NCBI RefSeq assembly: GCF_003732485.1
Contig: NZ_MOAK01000073.1
Location: forward strand, 131,542-165,799
DNA length: 34,258 nucleotides
DNA from: Pseudomonas protegens
Lineage (GTDB): Bacteria > Pseudomonadota > Gammaproteobacteria > Pseudomonadales > Pseudomonadaceae
Direction: 5' to 3'
A program made the position numbers and the translations under genes. Numbering within the stretch: position 1 is the first letter of the stretch; the number at the start of each line of letters is the position of its first letter. Under the pieces are notes generated by a model that was not told the DNA's origin, did no database searches, and was given only the letters and a program-made list of their open reading frames with translations. This document shows, one piece after another, positions 19,032-29,753 of this stretch.

Positions 19032-19505
19032 ATGGCAATTGATATCGGTATCAGCGAAGAAGATCGTAAATCCATCGTCGACGGCCTTTCCCGTCTGCTT
19101 TCGGATACTTACGTGTTGTACCTGAAAACCCATAACTTCCATTGGAACGTCACCGGCCCACAATTTCGCACCCTGCACTTGATGTTCGAAGAGCAATACA
19201 ACGAACTCGCCCTGGCCGTCGACCTGATTGCCGAACGTATCCGTGCCTTGGGGTTCCCGGCGCCGGGCGCCTATTCCATTTATGCCCGACTGTCCTCGAT
19301 CAAGGAGGAGGAGGGCGTGCCGGCGGCTGAAGAAATGATCAAACAGCTGGTGGCCGGTCAGGAAGCGGTAACCCGCACCGCCCGGGGCATCTTTCCGTTG
19401 CTGGACAAGGTCAGCGATGAACCGACCGCGGATCTGCTGACCCAGCGTATGCAGGTGCATGAAAAAACCGCGTGGATGCTGCGCTCTCTGCTGGAAAACC
19501 GTTAA
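19032..19505 (+). CDS. dps: Dps-like ferritin-family protein
   Basis: 157-residue member of the Dps/ferritin-like family, which forms dodecamers, oxidises and stores iron, and protects DNA from oxidative stress. The intersubunit ferroxidase signature is clear: [20 protein letters not shown] followed by [20 protein letters not shown]. The start is ATG 19032 with CGGAGAG upstream; a frame-internal upstream ATG at 18999 gives an unusual N-terminal extension. The N-terminus is short and not lysine-rich, so direct DNA binding is uncertain. The same gene (PA0962) precedes aspS in PAO1. A terminator follows. Confidence 0.92.
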   Translation: MAIDIGISEEDRKSIVDGLSRLLSDTYVLYLKTHNFHWNVTGPQFRTLHLMFEEQYNELALAVDLIAERIRALGFPAPGAYSIYARLSSIKEEEGVPAAEEMIKQLVAGQEAVTRTARGIFPLLDKVSDEPTADLLTQRMQVHEKTAWMLRSLLENR

Positions 19506-19515
19506 GCCTGTAATA

Positions 19516-19550
19516 GCGAATGACGTCCTGGGCGTCATTCGCGCCTTTTC
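19516..19550 (+). terminator. Terminator after dps
   Basis: A perfect 10-bp stem (19516-19525 with 19533-19542), 7-base loop, then a short pyrimidine/T stretch. It starts 11 bp after the dps stop. Confidence 0.8.
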
Positions 19551-19692
19551 ACAGCGTCCGCTATCTATATGGTCATACGGCTGCACAGGGCCGATTTAAT
19601 GGATATAATCCCGCTCTTTGCTAGGTAGCCCGAGCTTTGGCGTGGGCTCTGGCTGTAGTTCAAGCAGTAATCTGGATTGCCGAGACGCCCCC

Positions 19693-19914
19693 ATGCCCAT
19701 GTACGACTACCAATGCGCTTCCTGTGGTCATCAGTTGGAAGCCATTCAAAAGATCAGCGCCGCGCCGCTGGTCGATTGCCCTGCCTGTCAGGCGCCTGAA
19801 CTGAAAAAGATGCTGTCCATGCCCGGTTTCCGCCTCAGTGGTACCGGCTGGTATGAAACCGACTTCAAGACCGGCTCCAAGAAGAATCTGGCCGGTGGCG
19901 ACAAAGCTGACTAA
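19693..19914 (+). CDS. FmdB-family zinc-ribbon protein
   Basis: 73-residue FmdB/CxxC_CxxC_SSSS family protein. The zinc ribbon is formed by C8-x2-C11 and C29-x2-C32 in MPMYDYQCASCGHQLEAIQK...DCPACQAPELKK, followed by a Gly/Ser/Lys-rich tail. The start is ATG 19693; ATG 19699 is possible. Members are annotated as putative regulators but no function is proven. It lies 95 bp upstream of aspS on the same strand, so co-transcription is likely; this pairing is common in proteobacteria. Confidence 0.9.
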   Translation: MPMYDYQCASCGHQLEAIQKISAAPLVDCPACQAPELKKMLSMPGFRLSGTGWYETDFKTGSKKNLAGGDKAD

Positions 19915-20009
19915 GTTGAACGACACGCGCGAGCTCTTGCACTAACCGGCACCTCGAGGTGCGCAAGGCCTCCATCGAATTTCGAATTACGAGAAGTGAA
20001 ACCACTACC

Positions 20010-21785
20010 ATGATGCGCAGCCATTATTGCGGCCAACTGAACGAAAGCCTGGAAGGTCAGGAAGTAACCCTTTGCGGATGGGTCCACCGTCGCCGTGACC
20101 ATGGCGGAGTGATTTTCCTCGATATCCGTGATCGTGAAGGTCTGGCCCAGGTGGTGTTCGACCCGGACCGCGCTGAAACCTTCGCCGCCGCCGACCGCGT
20201 GCGCAGCGAATACGTAGTCAAGATCACCGGCAAGGTCCGTCTGCGTCCGGCCGGTGCCGGCAACGCCAACATGGCTTCGGGCATGATCGAAGTCCTGGGC
20301 TACGAGCTGGAAGTGCTGAACGAAGCGGAAACCCCGCCGTTCCCGCTCAACGAATACTCCGACGTGGGTGAAGAAACCCGTCTGCGCTATCGCTTCATCG
20401 ACCTGCGTCGTCCGGAAATGGCCGAGAAGCTGCGTCTGCGTTCGCGCATGACCACCAGCATCCGTCGCTACCTGGACGAGAACGGTTTCCTCGACGTGGA
20501 AACCCCGATCCTGACCCGCGCCACCCCTGAAGGTGCTCGCGACTACCTGGTACCGAGCCGTACCCACGCGGGCAGCTTCTTTGCCCTGCCGCAATCGCCA
20601 CAGCTGTTCAAGCAGCTGCTGATGGTGGCCGGCTTCGACCGCTACTACCAGATCGCCAAGTGCTTCCGCGATGAAGACCTGCGTGCCGACCGTCAGCCTG
20701 AGTTCACTCAGATCGACATCGAGACCAGTTTCCTCGACGAAAAAGACATCATGGGCCTGACCGAAGGCATGATCCGCAACCTGTTCAAGGAAGTGCTGGA
20801 TCTGGAATTCGGCGAATTCCCGCACATGACCTTTGAAGAGGCGATGCGTCGCTACGGTTCCGACAAGCCGGACCTGCGCAACCCGCTGGAACTGGTGGAC
20901 GTTGCCGACCAGCTCAAGGACGTGGAATTCAAGGTGTTCAGCGGCCCGGCCAACGATCCGAAATGCCGTATCGCTGCCTTGCGCGTTCCTGGTGGGGCGA
21001 GCATGCCGCGCAAACAGATCGACGACTACACCAAGTTTGTCGGCATCTACGGCGCCAAGGGCCTGGCCTACATCAAGGTCAACGAGCGCGCCAAGGGTGT
21101 TGAAGGTTTGCAGTCGCCGATCGTCAAGAACATCCCGGAAGCCAATCTGAACGTGATTCTCGATCGCGTGGGCGCGGTCGACGGCGACATCGTGTTCTTC
21201 GGGGCCGACAAGGCCAAGATCGTCAGCGAAGCCCTGGGCGCGCTGCGTATCAAGCTCGGTCACGACCTTAACCTGCTGACGTGCGAATGGGCGCCGATGT
21301 GGGTTGTCGACTTCCCGATGTTCGAAGAGAACGACGACGGCAGCTTCACCGCCCTGCATCACCCGTTCACTGCGCCGAAGTGCTCGCCGGAAGAACTGGA
21401 AGCCAACCCGGCTACCGCTCTGTCGCGCGCCTACGACATGGTTTTGAACGGCACCGAATTGGGTGGCGGTTCGATCCGTATCCACCGCAAGGAAATGCAG
21501 CAAGCGGTATTCCGCCTGCTGGGCATCAGCGAAGCGGAACAGGAAGAGAAGTTCGGCTTCCTGCTGGACGCCCTCAAGTACGGCGCGCCGCCGCACGGTG
21601 GCCTGGCCTTCGGCCTGGATCGCCTGGTGATGCTGATGACCGGCGCCCAGTCGATCCGTGAAGTGATCGCCTTCCCGAAAACCCAGAGCGCGGCCTGCGT
21701 CATGACTCAGGCACCGGGTCTGGTGGATGCCAAGGCTCTGCGCGAGCTGCACATCCGCCTGCGCGAACAGCCCAAGGCTGAATAA
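20010..21785 (+). CDS. aspS: Aspartyl-tRNA synthetase (probably non-discriminating)
   Basis: 591 residues, class II synthetase. The N-terminal OB-fold anticodon-binding domain (1-110) is followed by the catalytic core with motif 2 [18 protein letters not shown], a bacterial GAD insertion (about 285-420) and motif 3 [13 protein letters not shown]. It begins [10 protein letters not shown] as in P. aeruginosa. P. aeruginosa AspRS charges both tRNA-Asp and tRNA-Asn, the latter being amidated by GatCAB; His31, reported as one determinant of the relaxed anticodon choice, is present in RRRDHGG. So the enzyme here is inferred to be non-discriminating. It ends just before a UUCG-loop terminator. Confidence 0.97.
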   Translation: MMRSHYCGQLNESLEGQEVTLCGWVHRRRDHGGVIFLDIRDREGLAQVVFDPDRAETFAAADRVRSEYVVKITGKVRLRPAGAGNANMASGMIEVLGYELEVLNEAETPPFPLNEYSDVGEETRLRYRFIDLRRPEMAEKLRLRSRMTTSIRRYLDENGFLDVETPILTRATPEGARDYLVPSRTHAGSFFALPQSPQLFKQLLMVAGFDRYYQIAKCFRDEDLRADRQPEFTQIDIETSFLDEKDIMGLTEGMIRNLFKEVLDLEFGEFPHMTFEEAMRRYGSDKPDLRNPLELVDVADQLKDVEFKVFSGPANDPKCRIAALRVPGGASMPRKQIDDYTKFVGIYGAKGLAYIKVNERAKGVEGLQSPIVKNIPEANLNVILDRVGAVDGDIVFFGADKAKIVSEALGALRIKLGHDLNLLTCEWAPMWVVDFPMFEENDDGSFTALHHPFTAPKCSPEELEANPATALSRAYDMVLNGTELGGGSIRIHRKEMQQAVFRLLGISEAEQEEKFGFLLDALKYGAPPHGGLAFGLDRLVMLMTGAQSIREVIAFPKTQSAACVMTQAPGLVDAKALRELHIRLREQPKAE

Positions 21786-21799
21786 GCCGGCCCGATAAG

Positions 21800-21822
21800 G
21801 CGCACCTTCGGGTGCGCTTTTT
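21800..21822 (+). terminator. Terminator after aspS (UUCG tetraloop)
   Basis: GCGCACC (21800-21806), loop TTCG, GGTGCGC (21811-21817), followed by a five-T run. A very stable hairpin 14 bp after the aspS stop. Confidence 0.92.
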
Positions 21823-21897
21823 CTATGGGTCGAGTTTTTGTTGCCCGCACCCGCCATGCGGCGTGGGCAATGTTTCAAAGAGAATTTGGAGCAAGTT

Positions 21898-22644
<747 letters not shown>

Positions 22645-22662
22645 TCCAACTGCACTAACCTT

Positions 22663-22715
22663 GAAGCCGGATGTGCGAAGCCGCGATGATTGCGCGGCAA
22701 GGTACTTCCGGCTTC
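22663..22715 (+). promoter_or_regulatory. Nested hairpin between yebC and ruvC
   Basis: An outer perfect 9-bp stem (22663-22671 with 22707-22715) encloses an inner 6-bp stem (22680-22685 with 22693-22698). It is 18 bp after yebC and is followed by a pyrimidine-rich stretch with only a short T-run, so it could be a weak terminator/attenuator or an RNA-stability element. Confidence 0.5.
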
Positions 22716-22773
22716 TGCCTTTTCGCGGTTCCGGTCATGGCCGGCAAGCCTCTTTATTCAAGCAGCAGGCGTT

Positions 22774-23298
22774 ATGACTCTTATTCTTGGCATCGACCCC
22801 GGTTCGCGCATTACCGGCTATGGCGTGGTTCGAGACACGGGGCGCGGCTGTGTGTACGTGGCTTCCGGTTGCATCCGTACCGGCGCCGGTGAGCTGCCCG
22901 ATCGGCTGCAGATCGTCTATCGCGGTGTTCGTGAGGTCATCCAGACCTACGGTCCGGTGACCATGGGGATCGAGAAGGTGTTCATGGCGCGCAACGCCGA
23001 CTCGGCGCTGAAGCTCGGCCAGGCACGTGGCGCAGCGATTGTCGCCGGTGCCGAAGAAGGGCTGGAGATCGCCGAATATACCGCCACCCAGGTCAAGCAG
23101 GCTGTGGCCGGCACCGGCGGCGCCAACAAGGAACAGGTACAGATGATGGTCATGCACCTGCTCAAATTGACCACCAAGCCGCAGATCGATGCCTCGGATG
23201 CCCTGGCCATCGCCATCTGTCACGCTCACACCCGTTCCAGCCTGCTGCCCCATGGCCTGGGAACGGCACGCAGTCGTGGCGGCCGCCTGCGTCTCTGA
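22774..23298 (+). CDS. ruvC: Holliday-junction resolvase RuvC
   Basis: 174-residue endonuclease that cuts Holliday junctions made during recombination repair. All four catalytic acids are present with a one-residue shift from E. coli: D8 (in GIDPGS), E67 (in GIEKVF), D139 and D142 (in QIDASDALA). The frame could extend upstream, but ATG 22774 gives the conserved [10 protein letters not shown] start. It is followed 114 bp later by ruvA, so the ruvCAB set is contiguous. Confidence 0.98.
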   Translation: MTLILGIDPGSRITGYGVVRDTGRGCVYVASGCIRTGAGELPDRLQIVYRGVREVIQTYGPVTMGIEKVFMARNADSALKLGQARGAAIVAGAEEGLEIAEYTATQVKQAVAGTGGANKEQVQMMVMHLLKLTTKPQIDASDALAIAICHAHTRSSLLPHGLGTARSRGGRLRL

Positions 23299-23412
23299 TA
23301 GCATCAGCGCAGTCATTTTAGGGGTTGAGCGTTTTACGCCTGGGTAGCCGGCGCGGACGCTCGCCCAACGAGTCGCCAGCTGCGGGCTGGCCATCGCCTA
23401 AGGATCTGAAAC

Positions 23413-24021
23413 GTGATTGGACGCTTGCGCGGCACCCTGGCTGAGAAACAGCCGCCGCACCTGATTCTTGATGTAAACGGGCTGGGGTACGAAGTCGAAG
23501 TGCCGATGACCACCCTGTATCGCCTGCCGTCGGTCGGCGAACCCCTGACCTTGCACACCCATTTGGTCGTCCGTGAGGACGCGCAGTTACTCTACGGCTT
23601 CGCCAGCAAGCGCGAGCGAGACTTTTTCCGCGAGTTGATCCGTCTCAATGGTGTAGGCCCGAAACTGGCCCTGGCCTTGATGTCGAGCCTTGAGGTGGAT
23701 GAGCTGGTGCGTTGCGTGCAGGCCCAGGACACTTCGGCCTTGACCAAGGTGCCTGGGGTCGGCAAGAAGACAGCCGAGCGCCTGCTGGTGGAACTCAAGG
23801 ACCGCTTCAAGGCCTGGGAGGCCGTACCGAGCATGTTTGCCCTGGTGCCGAACCAGCCGGATGCGCCAGTGCCGGTGGCCAGCGCCGAGTCGGATGCGGT
23901 CAGTGCGCTGATCTCCCTGGGCTACAAGCCGCAGGAGGCCAGTAAGGCGGTATCTGCGATCAAAGACAAAGGCTTGAGCAGTGAAGACATGATCCGCCGA
24001 GCCCTGAAGGGAATGATTTAA
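23413..24021 (+). CDS. ruvA: Holliday-junction branch-migration protein RuvA
   Basis: 202 residues. Tetrameric protein that binds four-way junctions and recruits RuvB. Domain I (OB fold) begins [28 protein letters not shown]; domain II carries the two helix-hairpin-helix motifs [13 protein letters not shown] and [13 protein letters not shown]; domain III (about 155-202) is the RuvB-contacting three-helix tail after a Pro-rich linker. The start is GTG 23413. The stop is directly followed by the ruvB start, so they are translationally coupled. Confidence 0.98.
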   Translation: MIGRLRGTLAEKQPPHLILDVNGLGYEVEVPMTTLYRLPSVGEPLTLHTHLVVREDAQLLYGFASKRERDFFRELIRLNGVGPKLALALMSSLEVDELVRCVQAQDTSALTKVPGVGKKTAERLLVELKDRFKAWEAVPSMFALVPNQPDAPVPVASAESDAVSALISLGYKPQEASKAVSAIKDKGLSSEDMIRRALKGMI

Positions 24022-25080
24022 GTGATTGAAGCTGACCGTCTGATCGCCGCCACGGGGCCCCGTGAGCGCGAGGAAATCCAGGACCGGGCGATTCGCCCGG
24101 TCAGCCTGGCCGACTACATCGGCCAGCCCAGCGTGCGCGAGCAGATGGAGCTGTTCATCCAGGCCGCCCGTGGGCGCAACGAATCCCTGGATCACACCCT
24201 GATCTTCGGCCCTCCGGGGCTGGGCAAGACCACCTTGGCCAATATCATCGCCGAGGAAATGGGGGTATCGATCAAGAGCACTTCCGGCCCGGTACTGGAG
24301 CGCCCTGGTGATCTGGCGGCGCTGCTGACCAATCTTGAGCCCCATGATGTGCTGTTCATCGACGAGATTCATCGGCTGTCGCCGATCGTCGAGGAAGTGT
24401 TGTACCCGGCCATGGAGGACTTTCAGCTCGACATCATGATTGGCGAAGGCCCTGCGGCGCGCTCGATCAAGCTGGACCTGCCGCCGTTCACTCTGGTGGG
24501 GGCGACCACGCGGGCGGGGATGCTGACCAACCCGTTGCGCGATCGTTTCGGTATCGTCCAGCGCCTGGAGTTCTATAGCACCGCGGACTTGGCGACCATC
24601 GTCAGTCGTTCCGCCGGTATTCTCGGACTGCCGCTGGACCCGGAAGGCGCCTTCGAGGTGGCTCGGCGCGCCCGGGGTACTCCGCGGATCGCCAACCGCC
24701 TGTTGCGTCGGGTACGGGACTTCGCTGAAGTGCGGGCCAAGGGGCATATCACCAAGCCGATCGCTGATCTGGCACTGAACCTGCTGGACGTTGATGAGCG
24801 TGGCTTCGACCACCAGGACCGGCGTCTATTGCTGACCATGATCGAGAAGTTCGACGGTGGCCCGGTAGGGGTCGACAGCCTGGCTGCGGCCATCAGCGAG
24901 GAGCGTCATACCATCGAGGATGTGCTGGAACCGTATCTGATCCAGCAGGGCTACATCATGCGTACCCCTCGTGGTCGTGTGGTAACCCGGCATGCCTATC
25001 TGCACTTCGGGCTAAACATCCCGTCACGAATGGGGGACATGCCCGTGGTAGACGAATTCCTCGATGCCGTGGACGATTAA
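24022..25080 (+). CDS. ruvB: Holliday-junction helicase RuvB
   Basis: 352-residue AAA+ motor driving branch migration with RuvA. Walker A is GPPGLGKT (residues 63-70), Walker B is [10 protein letters not shown], sensor 1 is GATTRAG, the arginine finger lies in NPLRDRFG, and sensor 2 in [16 protein letters not shown]; a C-terminal winged helix ends the protein ([13 protein letters not shown]). The start is GTG 24022, immediately after the ruvA stop codon with no gap. Confidence 0.99.
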   Translation: MIEADRLIAATGPREREEIQDRAIRPVSLADYIGQPSVREQMELFIQAARGRNESLDHTLIFGPPGLGKTTLANIIAEEMGVSIKSTSGPVLERPGDLAALLTNLEPHDVLFIDEIHRLSPIVEEVLYPAMEDFQLDIMIGEGPAARSIKLDLPPFTLVGATTRAGMLTNPLRDRFGIVQRLEFYSTADLATIVSRSAGILGLPLDPEGAFEVARRARGTPRIANRLLRRVRDFAEVRAKGHITKPIADLALNLLDVDERGFDHQDRRLLLTMIEKFDGGPVGVDSLAAAISEERHTIEDVLEPYLIQQGYIMRTPRGRVVTRHAYLHFGLNIPSRMGDMPVVDEFLDAVDD

Positions 25081-25218
25081 TAACCCGCGCCTTGTCGATT
25101 TATTCGGGGTTTGTGCTGTCCTAGGGACTGGCATCGTTAAAACATCACGAAAAGTCGTACAAGAATGAAAAAACAGTTGCCTGGCCGGATTGGCAACCTG
25201 AGGAGTAAGCACTAGAGT

Positions 25219-25686
25219 ATGCGCGCGCAAAACGGGCTTGAGCCGTTCGCACATCGTTGTCGCGTTTATTACGAGGACACCGATGCCGGCGGCATCGTGT
25301 ATTACGTTAATTACCTTAAGTTTATGGAGCGGGCTCGAACCGAGCGGCTACGACACATGGGCTTTGCCCAATCGCAGCTGGCAGGGGAGAACCTGTTATT
25401 TGTCGTGCATTCCAGCGAAGCGCGTTATCACGCGCCGGCGCGACTGGACGACGAGCTTCTGGTCAGTGCCCAAGTTACCGAATTGAACCGGGTCAGCCTG
25501 CGCTTCACTCAGCAGGTCAGGCGGGCCACAGACAATGTGCTGCTCTGCGAGGGGCAGTTTCTGGTGGCCTGTGTGCGCGCCGACAATTTCAAACCCCGCG
25601 CCATTCCAGACGCTCTGCGTACGGCCTTTGCCGACGAGAGCAGCGCGGGTACACACTCAGAGCAGGAGATAAAGCGTGGAAGCTAA
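25219..25686 (+). CDS. ybgC: YbgC, hotdog-fold acyl-CoA thioesterase of the tol-pal cluster
   Basis: 155 residues. Hotdog thioesterase with the catalytic motif [21 protein letters not shown] (Asp22); E. coli YbgC acts on acyl-CoAs and associates with acyl carrier protein and phospholipid synthesis. It is the first gene of the envelope-stability operon. The start is ATG 25219 with AGGAG at 25201-25205, a rather long spacing. Its 3' end overlaps tolQ by 11 bp, indicating coupled translation. Confidence 0.95.
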   Translation: MRAQNGLEPFAHRCRVYYEDTDAGGIVYYVNYLKFMERARTERLRHMGFAQSQLAGENLLFVVHSSEARYHAPARLDDELLVSAQVTELNRVSLRFTQQVRRATDNVLLCEGQFLVACVRADNFKPRAIPDALRTAFADESSAGTHSEQEIKRGS

Positions 25687-26371
25687 CGTCGTCGACCATT
25701 CCTCCATGTGGAGCCTGGTCAGCAATGCCAGCGTTGTAGTGCAGTTGGTAATGCTGACCCTGGTTGCCGCATCGGTGACTTCATGGATCATGATCTTTCA
25801 GCGCAGCAACCTGCTGCGCGCCGGTCGACGTGCCCTGGAGAGCTTCGAAGAGCGCTTCTGGTCCGGTATCGACCTGTCCAAGCTGTACCGTCAGGCGGGC
25901 AGCAACCCTGATCCGGATTCCGGCGTGGAGCAGATCTTCCGTGCCGGCTTCAAGGAATTCTCCCGCCTGCGTCAGCAGCCGGGTGTCGATCCTGAAGCAG
26001 TCATGGAAGGCGTAGCCCGTGCCATGCGCGTAGCGATCTCCCGCGAAGAAGAAAAGCTCGAGCAGAGCCTGCCGTTCCTCGCCACTGTGGGTTCGGTCAG
26101 CCCGTACATCGGTCTGTTCGGTACCGTTTGGGGGATCATGAACTCCTTCCGCGGCCTGGCCCAGGCCCAGCAAGCGACCCTGGCCACTGTGGCTCCGGGT
26201 ATCGCCGAGGCCCTGATCGCTACGGCCATCGGCCTGTTCGCGGCCATCCCGGCGGTGATCGCCTACAACCGTTTCGCCGCTCGTGGCGAGACGCTGATCA
26301 GCCGCTACTACACCTTCGCCGACGAGTTCCAGGCGATCCTGCACCGTAAAGTGCACACCAGCGAAGAGTGA
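25676..26371 (+). CDS. tolQ: TolQ, proton-channel subunit of the Tol-Pal system
   Basis: 231 residues, ExbB/MotA-like inner-membrane protein. With TolR it converts proton flow into movement of TolA, used for outer-membrane invagination at division. TM1 is about 15-38 ([21 protein letters not shown]), then a large cytoplasmic loop, TM2 about 135-158 and TM3 about 167-190 ([21 protein letters not shown]) with the conserved Thr residues. The start is GTG 25676, inside the end of ybgC, with AGGAG just upstream; this start gives [19 protein letters not shown], as in P. aeruginosa. Confidence 0.98.
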   Translation: MEANVVDHSSMWSLVSNASVVVQLVMLTLVAASVTSWIMIFQRSNLLRAGRRALESFEERFWSGIDLSKLYRQAGSNPDPDSGVEQIFRAGFKEFSRLRQQPGVDPEAVMEGVARAMRVAISREEEKLEQSLPFLATVGSVSPYIGLFGTVWGIMNSFRGLAQAQQATLATVAPGIAEALIATAIGLFAAIPAVIAYNRFAARGETLISRYYTFADEFQAILHRKVHTSEE

Positions 26372-26384
26372 GCAGGTAAACCCA

Positions 26385-26837
26385 ATGGCCCGAGTTCGCC
26401 ACAAACGCAAGCCGGTTGCCGAGATGAACGTGGTGCCTTACATCGACGTGATGTTGGTACTGCTGGTTATCTTCATGGTGACCGCGCCGATGCTCAATCA
26501 GGGCGTGAAAGTTGACCTGCCCAAGGTTTCCAGCGAAGCCTTGCCCCAGGACAACAACACCCAGGTACTGACCATTTCGATCAAGGCTGACAAGACCTAC
26601 TACTGGAACCTTGGCAGTGAAGTCGACACCGAAAAGCAACAGGACAAGGCGATGACCTTGCCGCAGATGACCGACGCGGTGACCAAGATCATCCGTGCCG
26701 GCAACGAAGGCGGCAAACACACCCAGGTGTTCATTCGCGGTGATAAATCCGTCGACTACGGCGCCGTGATGGGTGCCATGGGCGGCCTGCAGAAAGCCGG
26801 AGTCGGTAACGTTGGCTTGATTACCGAGGCGCCCTGA
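26385..26837 (+). CDS. tolR: TolR, proton-channel partner of TolQ
   Basis: 150 residues, ExbD family. A short basic cytoplasmic N-terminus (MARVRHKRKP) precedes a single TM (about 20-40) that carries the essential proton-carrying Asp21 in NVVPYIDVMLVLLVIFMVTA; the rest is a periplasmic peptidoglycan-linked domain. Its stop codon overlaps the tolA start by one base (TGATG). Confidence 0.98.
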   Translation: MARVRHKRKPVAEMNVVPYIDVMLVLLVIFMVTAPMLNQGVKVDLPKVSSEALPQDNNTQVLTISIKADKTYYWNLGSEVDTEKQQDKAMTLPQMTDAVTKIIRAGNEGGKHTQVFIRGDKSVDYGAVMGAMGGLQKAGVGNVGLITEAP

Positions 26838-27898
26838 TGCACCAACAGCGAGAGCCGTCCGCCTCGGAAAGCTACTTCTGGCCTAGTGTCTGGGCAATCG
26901 CCCTGCACGTGCTGGTGTTTGGCATGCTGTTCGTCAGCTTCGCCATGACCCCGGAATTGCCCCCGGCCAAGCCGATCGTCCAGGCGACCCTGTATCAGCT
27001 GAAATCCAAGAGCCCGGCGACCACCCAGACCAATCAAAAAATTGCGGGTGAGGCGAAGAAATCCGCCGCGCGTCAGACCGAAGCCGAGCAACTGGAGCAG
27101 AAGAAGGTCGAGCAGGAAGAGATCAAGGCTGCGGAACAAAAGAAAGAAGAGGCTGCTCAAAAGGCCGCGGAAGCGAAAAAGGCCGATGAAGCCAAGAAGG
27201 CTGACGAGGCGAAGAAGGCTGATGAAGCCAAGAAAACTGCGGAAGCCAAGAAGGCTGAAGAGAAGCAATTGGCTGATGTAGCCAAGAAGAAAGCCGAAGA
27301 AGAAGCCAAGAAAGCCGCTGAAGAAGAGGCCAAGAAAAAGGCCGCTGAAGAGGCCAAGAAAAAAATCGTCGAAGACGCGAAGAAGAAAGCCGCGGAAGAC
27401 GCGAAGAAGAAAGCTGAAGCTGACGAGGCGAAGAAGAAGATCGCTGAGGATGCGAAGAAAAAAGCTGCCGCCGACGCCGCGAAGAAAAAGGCCCAGGAAG
27501 CAGCGCGCAAATCTGCCGAAGAGAAAAAGGCCCAGGCCCTGGCAGACTTGCTATCCGATACGCCGGAGCGTGAAGCCACGAAGTCGGATGAGGTGGGGGA
27601 CAGTGTCGCGGGCAGTTTCGATGACCTGATTCGTATCCGTGCAGCGGAAGGCTGGGCTCGTCCTCCTTCGGCGCGCAAGGGCATGACGGTGGAACTGCGG
27701 ATCGGCATGTTGCCTGATGGCACGGTGACTACGGTTAGCGTGATCAAGTCCAGTGGTGATGGTCCGTTCGACGCTTCGGCGGTGGCGGCAGTCAAGAACA
27801 TTGGGCGTTTGACAGAAATGCAGGGTTTGAGTCCGAAGGATTTCGCGCCCTATCGTTCATTCAAGATGACATTCACACCTGAGGATCTAGCCTTGTGA
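26837..27898 (+). CDS. tolA: TolA, trans-periplasmic energy transducer
   Basis: 353 residues. One TM (about 16-37) anchors it to TolQR; domain II (about 65-235) is a long, uninterrupted A/K/E-rich helix built of short imperfect repeats ([17 protein letters not shown]); domain III (about 245-353) is the globular part that contacts Pal and TolB ([21 protein letters not shown]). The repeat-coding DNA from about 27150 to 27530 is internally repetitive, so length variation between strains is expected. ATG 26837 overlaps tolR; the end overlaps tolB by 4 bp. Confidence 0.97.
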   Translation: MHQQREPSASESYFWPSVWAIALHVLVFGMLFVSFAMTPELPPAKPIVQATLYQLKSKSPATTQTNQKIAGEAKKSAARQTEAEQLEQKKVEQEEIKAAEQKKEEAAQKAAEAKKADEAKKADEAKKADEAKKTAEAKKAEEKQLADVAKKKAEEEAKKAAEEEAKKKAAEEAKKKIVEDAKKKAAEDAKKKAEADEAKKKIAEDAKKKAAADAAKKKAQEAARKSAEEKKAQALADLLSDTPEREATKSDEVGDSVAGSFDDLIRIRAAEGWARPPSARKGMTVELRIGMLPDGTVTTVSVIKSSGDGPFDASAVAAVKNIGRLTEMQGLSPKDFAPYRSFKMTFTPEDLAL

Positions 27899-29196
27899 GA
27901 AACCTTCTTCGAGGAATGCTTGTCGTTATTTGCTGTATGGCAGGGATAGCGGCAGCGGATGAAAAAAACATTCTGGTCACCAGTGGCAGTGACCGGGCGA
28001 CCCCGATTGCGGTAGTGCCGTTTGGCTGGCAAGGCGGCAGCGTGCTGCCGGACGACATGGCGCAGATCATCGGTGATGACCTGCGCAACTCGGGTTACTA
28101 CGCACCGATTCCAAAGCAGAACATGATCAGCTTGCCCACCCAGGCCAGCGAAGTCATTTTCCGTGACTGGAAAGCGCTGGGTGCCCAGTACGTGATGGTC
28201 GGCAGCATTGTTCCAGCGGGCGGTCGCCTGCAGGTGCAATACGCGCTGTTCAACGTCGCCACCGAGCAGCAAGTGCTGACCGGTAGCGTATCGGGCAGTG
28301 TCGATCAACTGCGGGACATGTCGCACTACATTTCCGACCAGTCCTTTGAAAAGCTCACCGGCATCAAGGGAGCGTTCTCGACGCGCCTGCTGTATGTGAC
28401 GGCTGAGCGCTTCTCGGTGAACAACACCCGTTACACCTTGCAGCGTTCGGACTACGACGGTGCACGGGCCGTGACTCTGTTGCAGTCCCGCGAGCCGATC
28501 CTGTCGCCGCGTTTCGCTCCGGATGGCAAGCGCATTGCGTACGTGTCGTTCGAGCAGAAGCGTCCGCGGATCTTCGTCCAGCACATCGACACCGGGCGTC
28601 GTGAGCAGATCACCAACTTCGAAGGCCTGAACGGTGCGCCTGCCTGGTCGCCGGATGGCACTCGCCTGGCATTCGTTCTGTCCAAGGACGGCAACCCGGA
28701 TATCTATGTGATGAACATGGCATCCCGGCAGATCAGCCGCGTCACCAGTGGCCCGGGCATCAACACCGAGCCGTTCTGGGGCAAGGATGGTTCCACCATC
28801 TATTTCACCTCCGACCGTGGCGGCAAGCCGCAAGTCTATAAAAGCAATATCAATGGCGGTGGCGCCGAACGTGTGACCTTTATTGGTAACTACAACGCCA
28901 ACCCGAAACTTTCTGCTGACGAAAAGACCCTGGTAATGATTCACCGCCAGGATGGTTTCACCAACTTCCGGGTAGCGGCTCAGGATTTGCAGCGCGGTAG
29001 CGTAAAAATCCTTACAGACACTAACCTTGATGAGTCAGCTACTGTTGCGCCCAACGGCACCATGGTAATCTACGCCACCCGCCAGCAGGGCCGGGGAGTC
29101 TTGATGCTCGTGTCCATTAATGGACGTGTGAGGCTCCCGCTTCCTACCGCTCAAGGCGAAGTCAGAGAACCGTCCTGGTCCCCTTACCTGAACTGA
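27895..29196 (+). CDS. tolB: TolB, periplasmic beta-propeller of the Tol-Pal system
   Basis: 433 residues. A signal peptide ([20 protein letters not shown], cleaved near AAADE) is followed by the N-terminal alpha/beta domain and a six-bladed beta-propeller whose repeats show as [35 protein letters not shown] and [18 protein letters not shown]. TolB binds Pal and TolA. The start is GTG 27895, overlapping the tolA stop by 4 bp. Confidence 0.98.
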   Translation: MRNLLRGMLVVICCMAGIAAADEKNILVTSGSDRATPIAVVPFGWQGGSVLPDDMAQIIGDDLRNSGYYAPIPKQNMISLPTQASEVIFRDWKALGAQYVMVGSIVPAGGRLQVQYALFNVATEQQVLTGSVSGSVDQLRDMSHYISDQSFEKLTGIKGAFSTRLLYVTAERFSVNNTRYTLQRSDYDGARAVTLLQSREPILSPRFAPDGKRIAYVSFEQKRPRIFVQHIDTGRREQITNFEGLNGAPAWSPDGTRLAFVLSKDGNPDIYVMNMASRQISRVTSGPGINTEPFWGKDGSTIYFTSDRGGKPQVYKSNINGGGAERVTFIGNYNANPKLSADEKTLVMIHRQDGFTNFRVAAQDLQRGSVKILTDTNLDESATVAPNGTMVIYATRQQGRGVLMLVSINGRVRLPLPTAQGEVREPSWSPYLN

Positions 29197-29204
29197 CGCG
29201 GCGC

Positions 29205-29210
29205 TACAAT
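29205..29210 (+). promoter_or_regulatory. Candidate -10 box for a pal/oprL promoter
   Basis: TACAAT lies in the 53-bp tolB-pal gap, 40 bp before the pal start, with a poor TTACCT at suboptimal spacing. In P. putida oprL and the next gene are known to be expressed from their own promoter, which fits an internal start here. Sequence support alone is weak. Confidence 0.4.
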
Positions 29211-29249
29211 GTTTCACTTAACACACTGGGGTTCATTAGGAGTTTCACG

Positions 29250-29747
29250 ATGGAAATGTTGAAGTTTGGTAAGTTTGCTGCGCTGGCTCTGGCCATGGCT
29301 GTGGCTGTAGGTTGCTCCTCCAAAGGCGGCGACAACGCCGGTGAAGGCGCTGTTGATCCAAACGCTGGTTACGGCGCTAACACCGGTGCTGTTGATGGCT
29401 CCCTGAGCGAAGAAGCTGCTCTGCGCGCAATCACCACCTTCTACTTCGAATACGACAGCTCGGACCTGAAGCCAGAAGCCATGCGCGCTCTGGACGTTCA
29501 CGCCAAAGACCTGAAAGCAAACGGCGCTCGCGTTGTTCTGGAAGGCAACACCGACGAACGTGGTACTCGTGAGTACAACATGGCTCTGGGCGAGCGTCGT
29601 GCTAAAGCCGTTCAGCGCTACCTGGTTCTGCAGGGCGTTTCCCCTGCACAGCTGGAGCTGGTTTCCTACGGTAAAGAGCGTCCAGTTGCTACTGGCCACG
29701 ACGAGCAGTCCTGGGCTCAAAACCGTCGCGTCGAACTGCGTAAGTAA
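29250..29747 (+). CDS. oprL: Pal/OprL, peptidoglycan-associated lipoprotein
   Basis: 165 residues. Lipoprotein signal with Cys22 as the acylated residue (VAVGCSSK), a Gly/Asn/Ala-rich linker, and an OmpA-like peptidoglycan-binding domain (about 60-165) with [32 protein letters not shown] and NRRVELRK. It anchors the outer membrane to peptidoglycan. Codon choice is visibly shifted to T-ending codons (GCT, GTT, GGT) compared with its neighbours, as in highly expressed genes. Confidence 0.98.
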   Translation: MEMLKFGKFAALALAMAVAVGCSSKGGDNAGEGAVDPNAGYGANTGAVDGSLSEEAALRAITTFYFEYDSSDLKPEAMRALDVHAKDLKANGARVVLEGNTDERGTREYNMALGERRAKAVQRYLVLQGVSPAQLELVSYGKERPVATGHDEQSWAQNRRVELRK

Positions 29748-29753
29748 TTCGTC

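Noticed and set aside
19911..21878. A 655-codon antisense frame over aspS
   Set aside because: A mirror of the aspS codon pattern, without domains or a ribosome-binding site.
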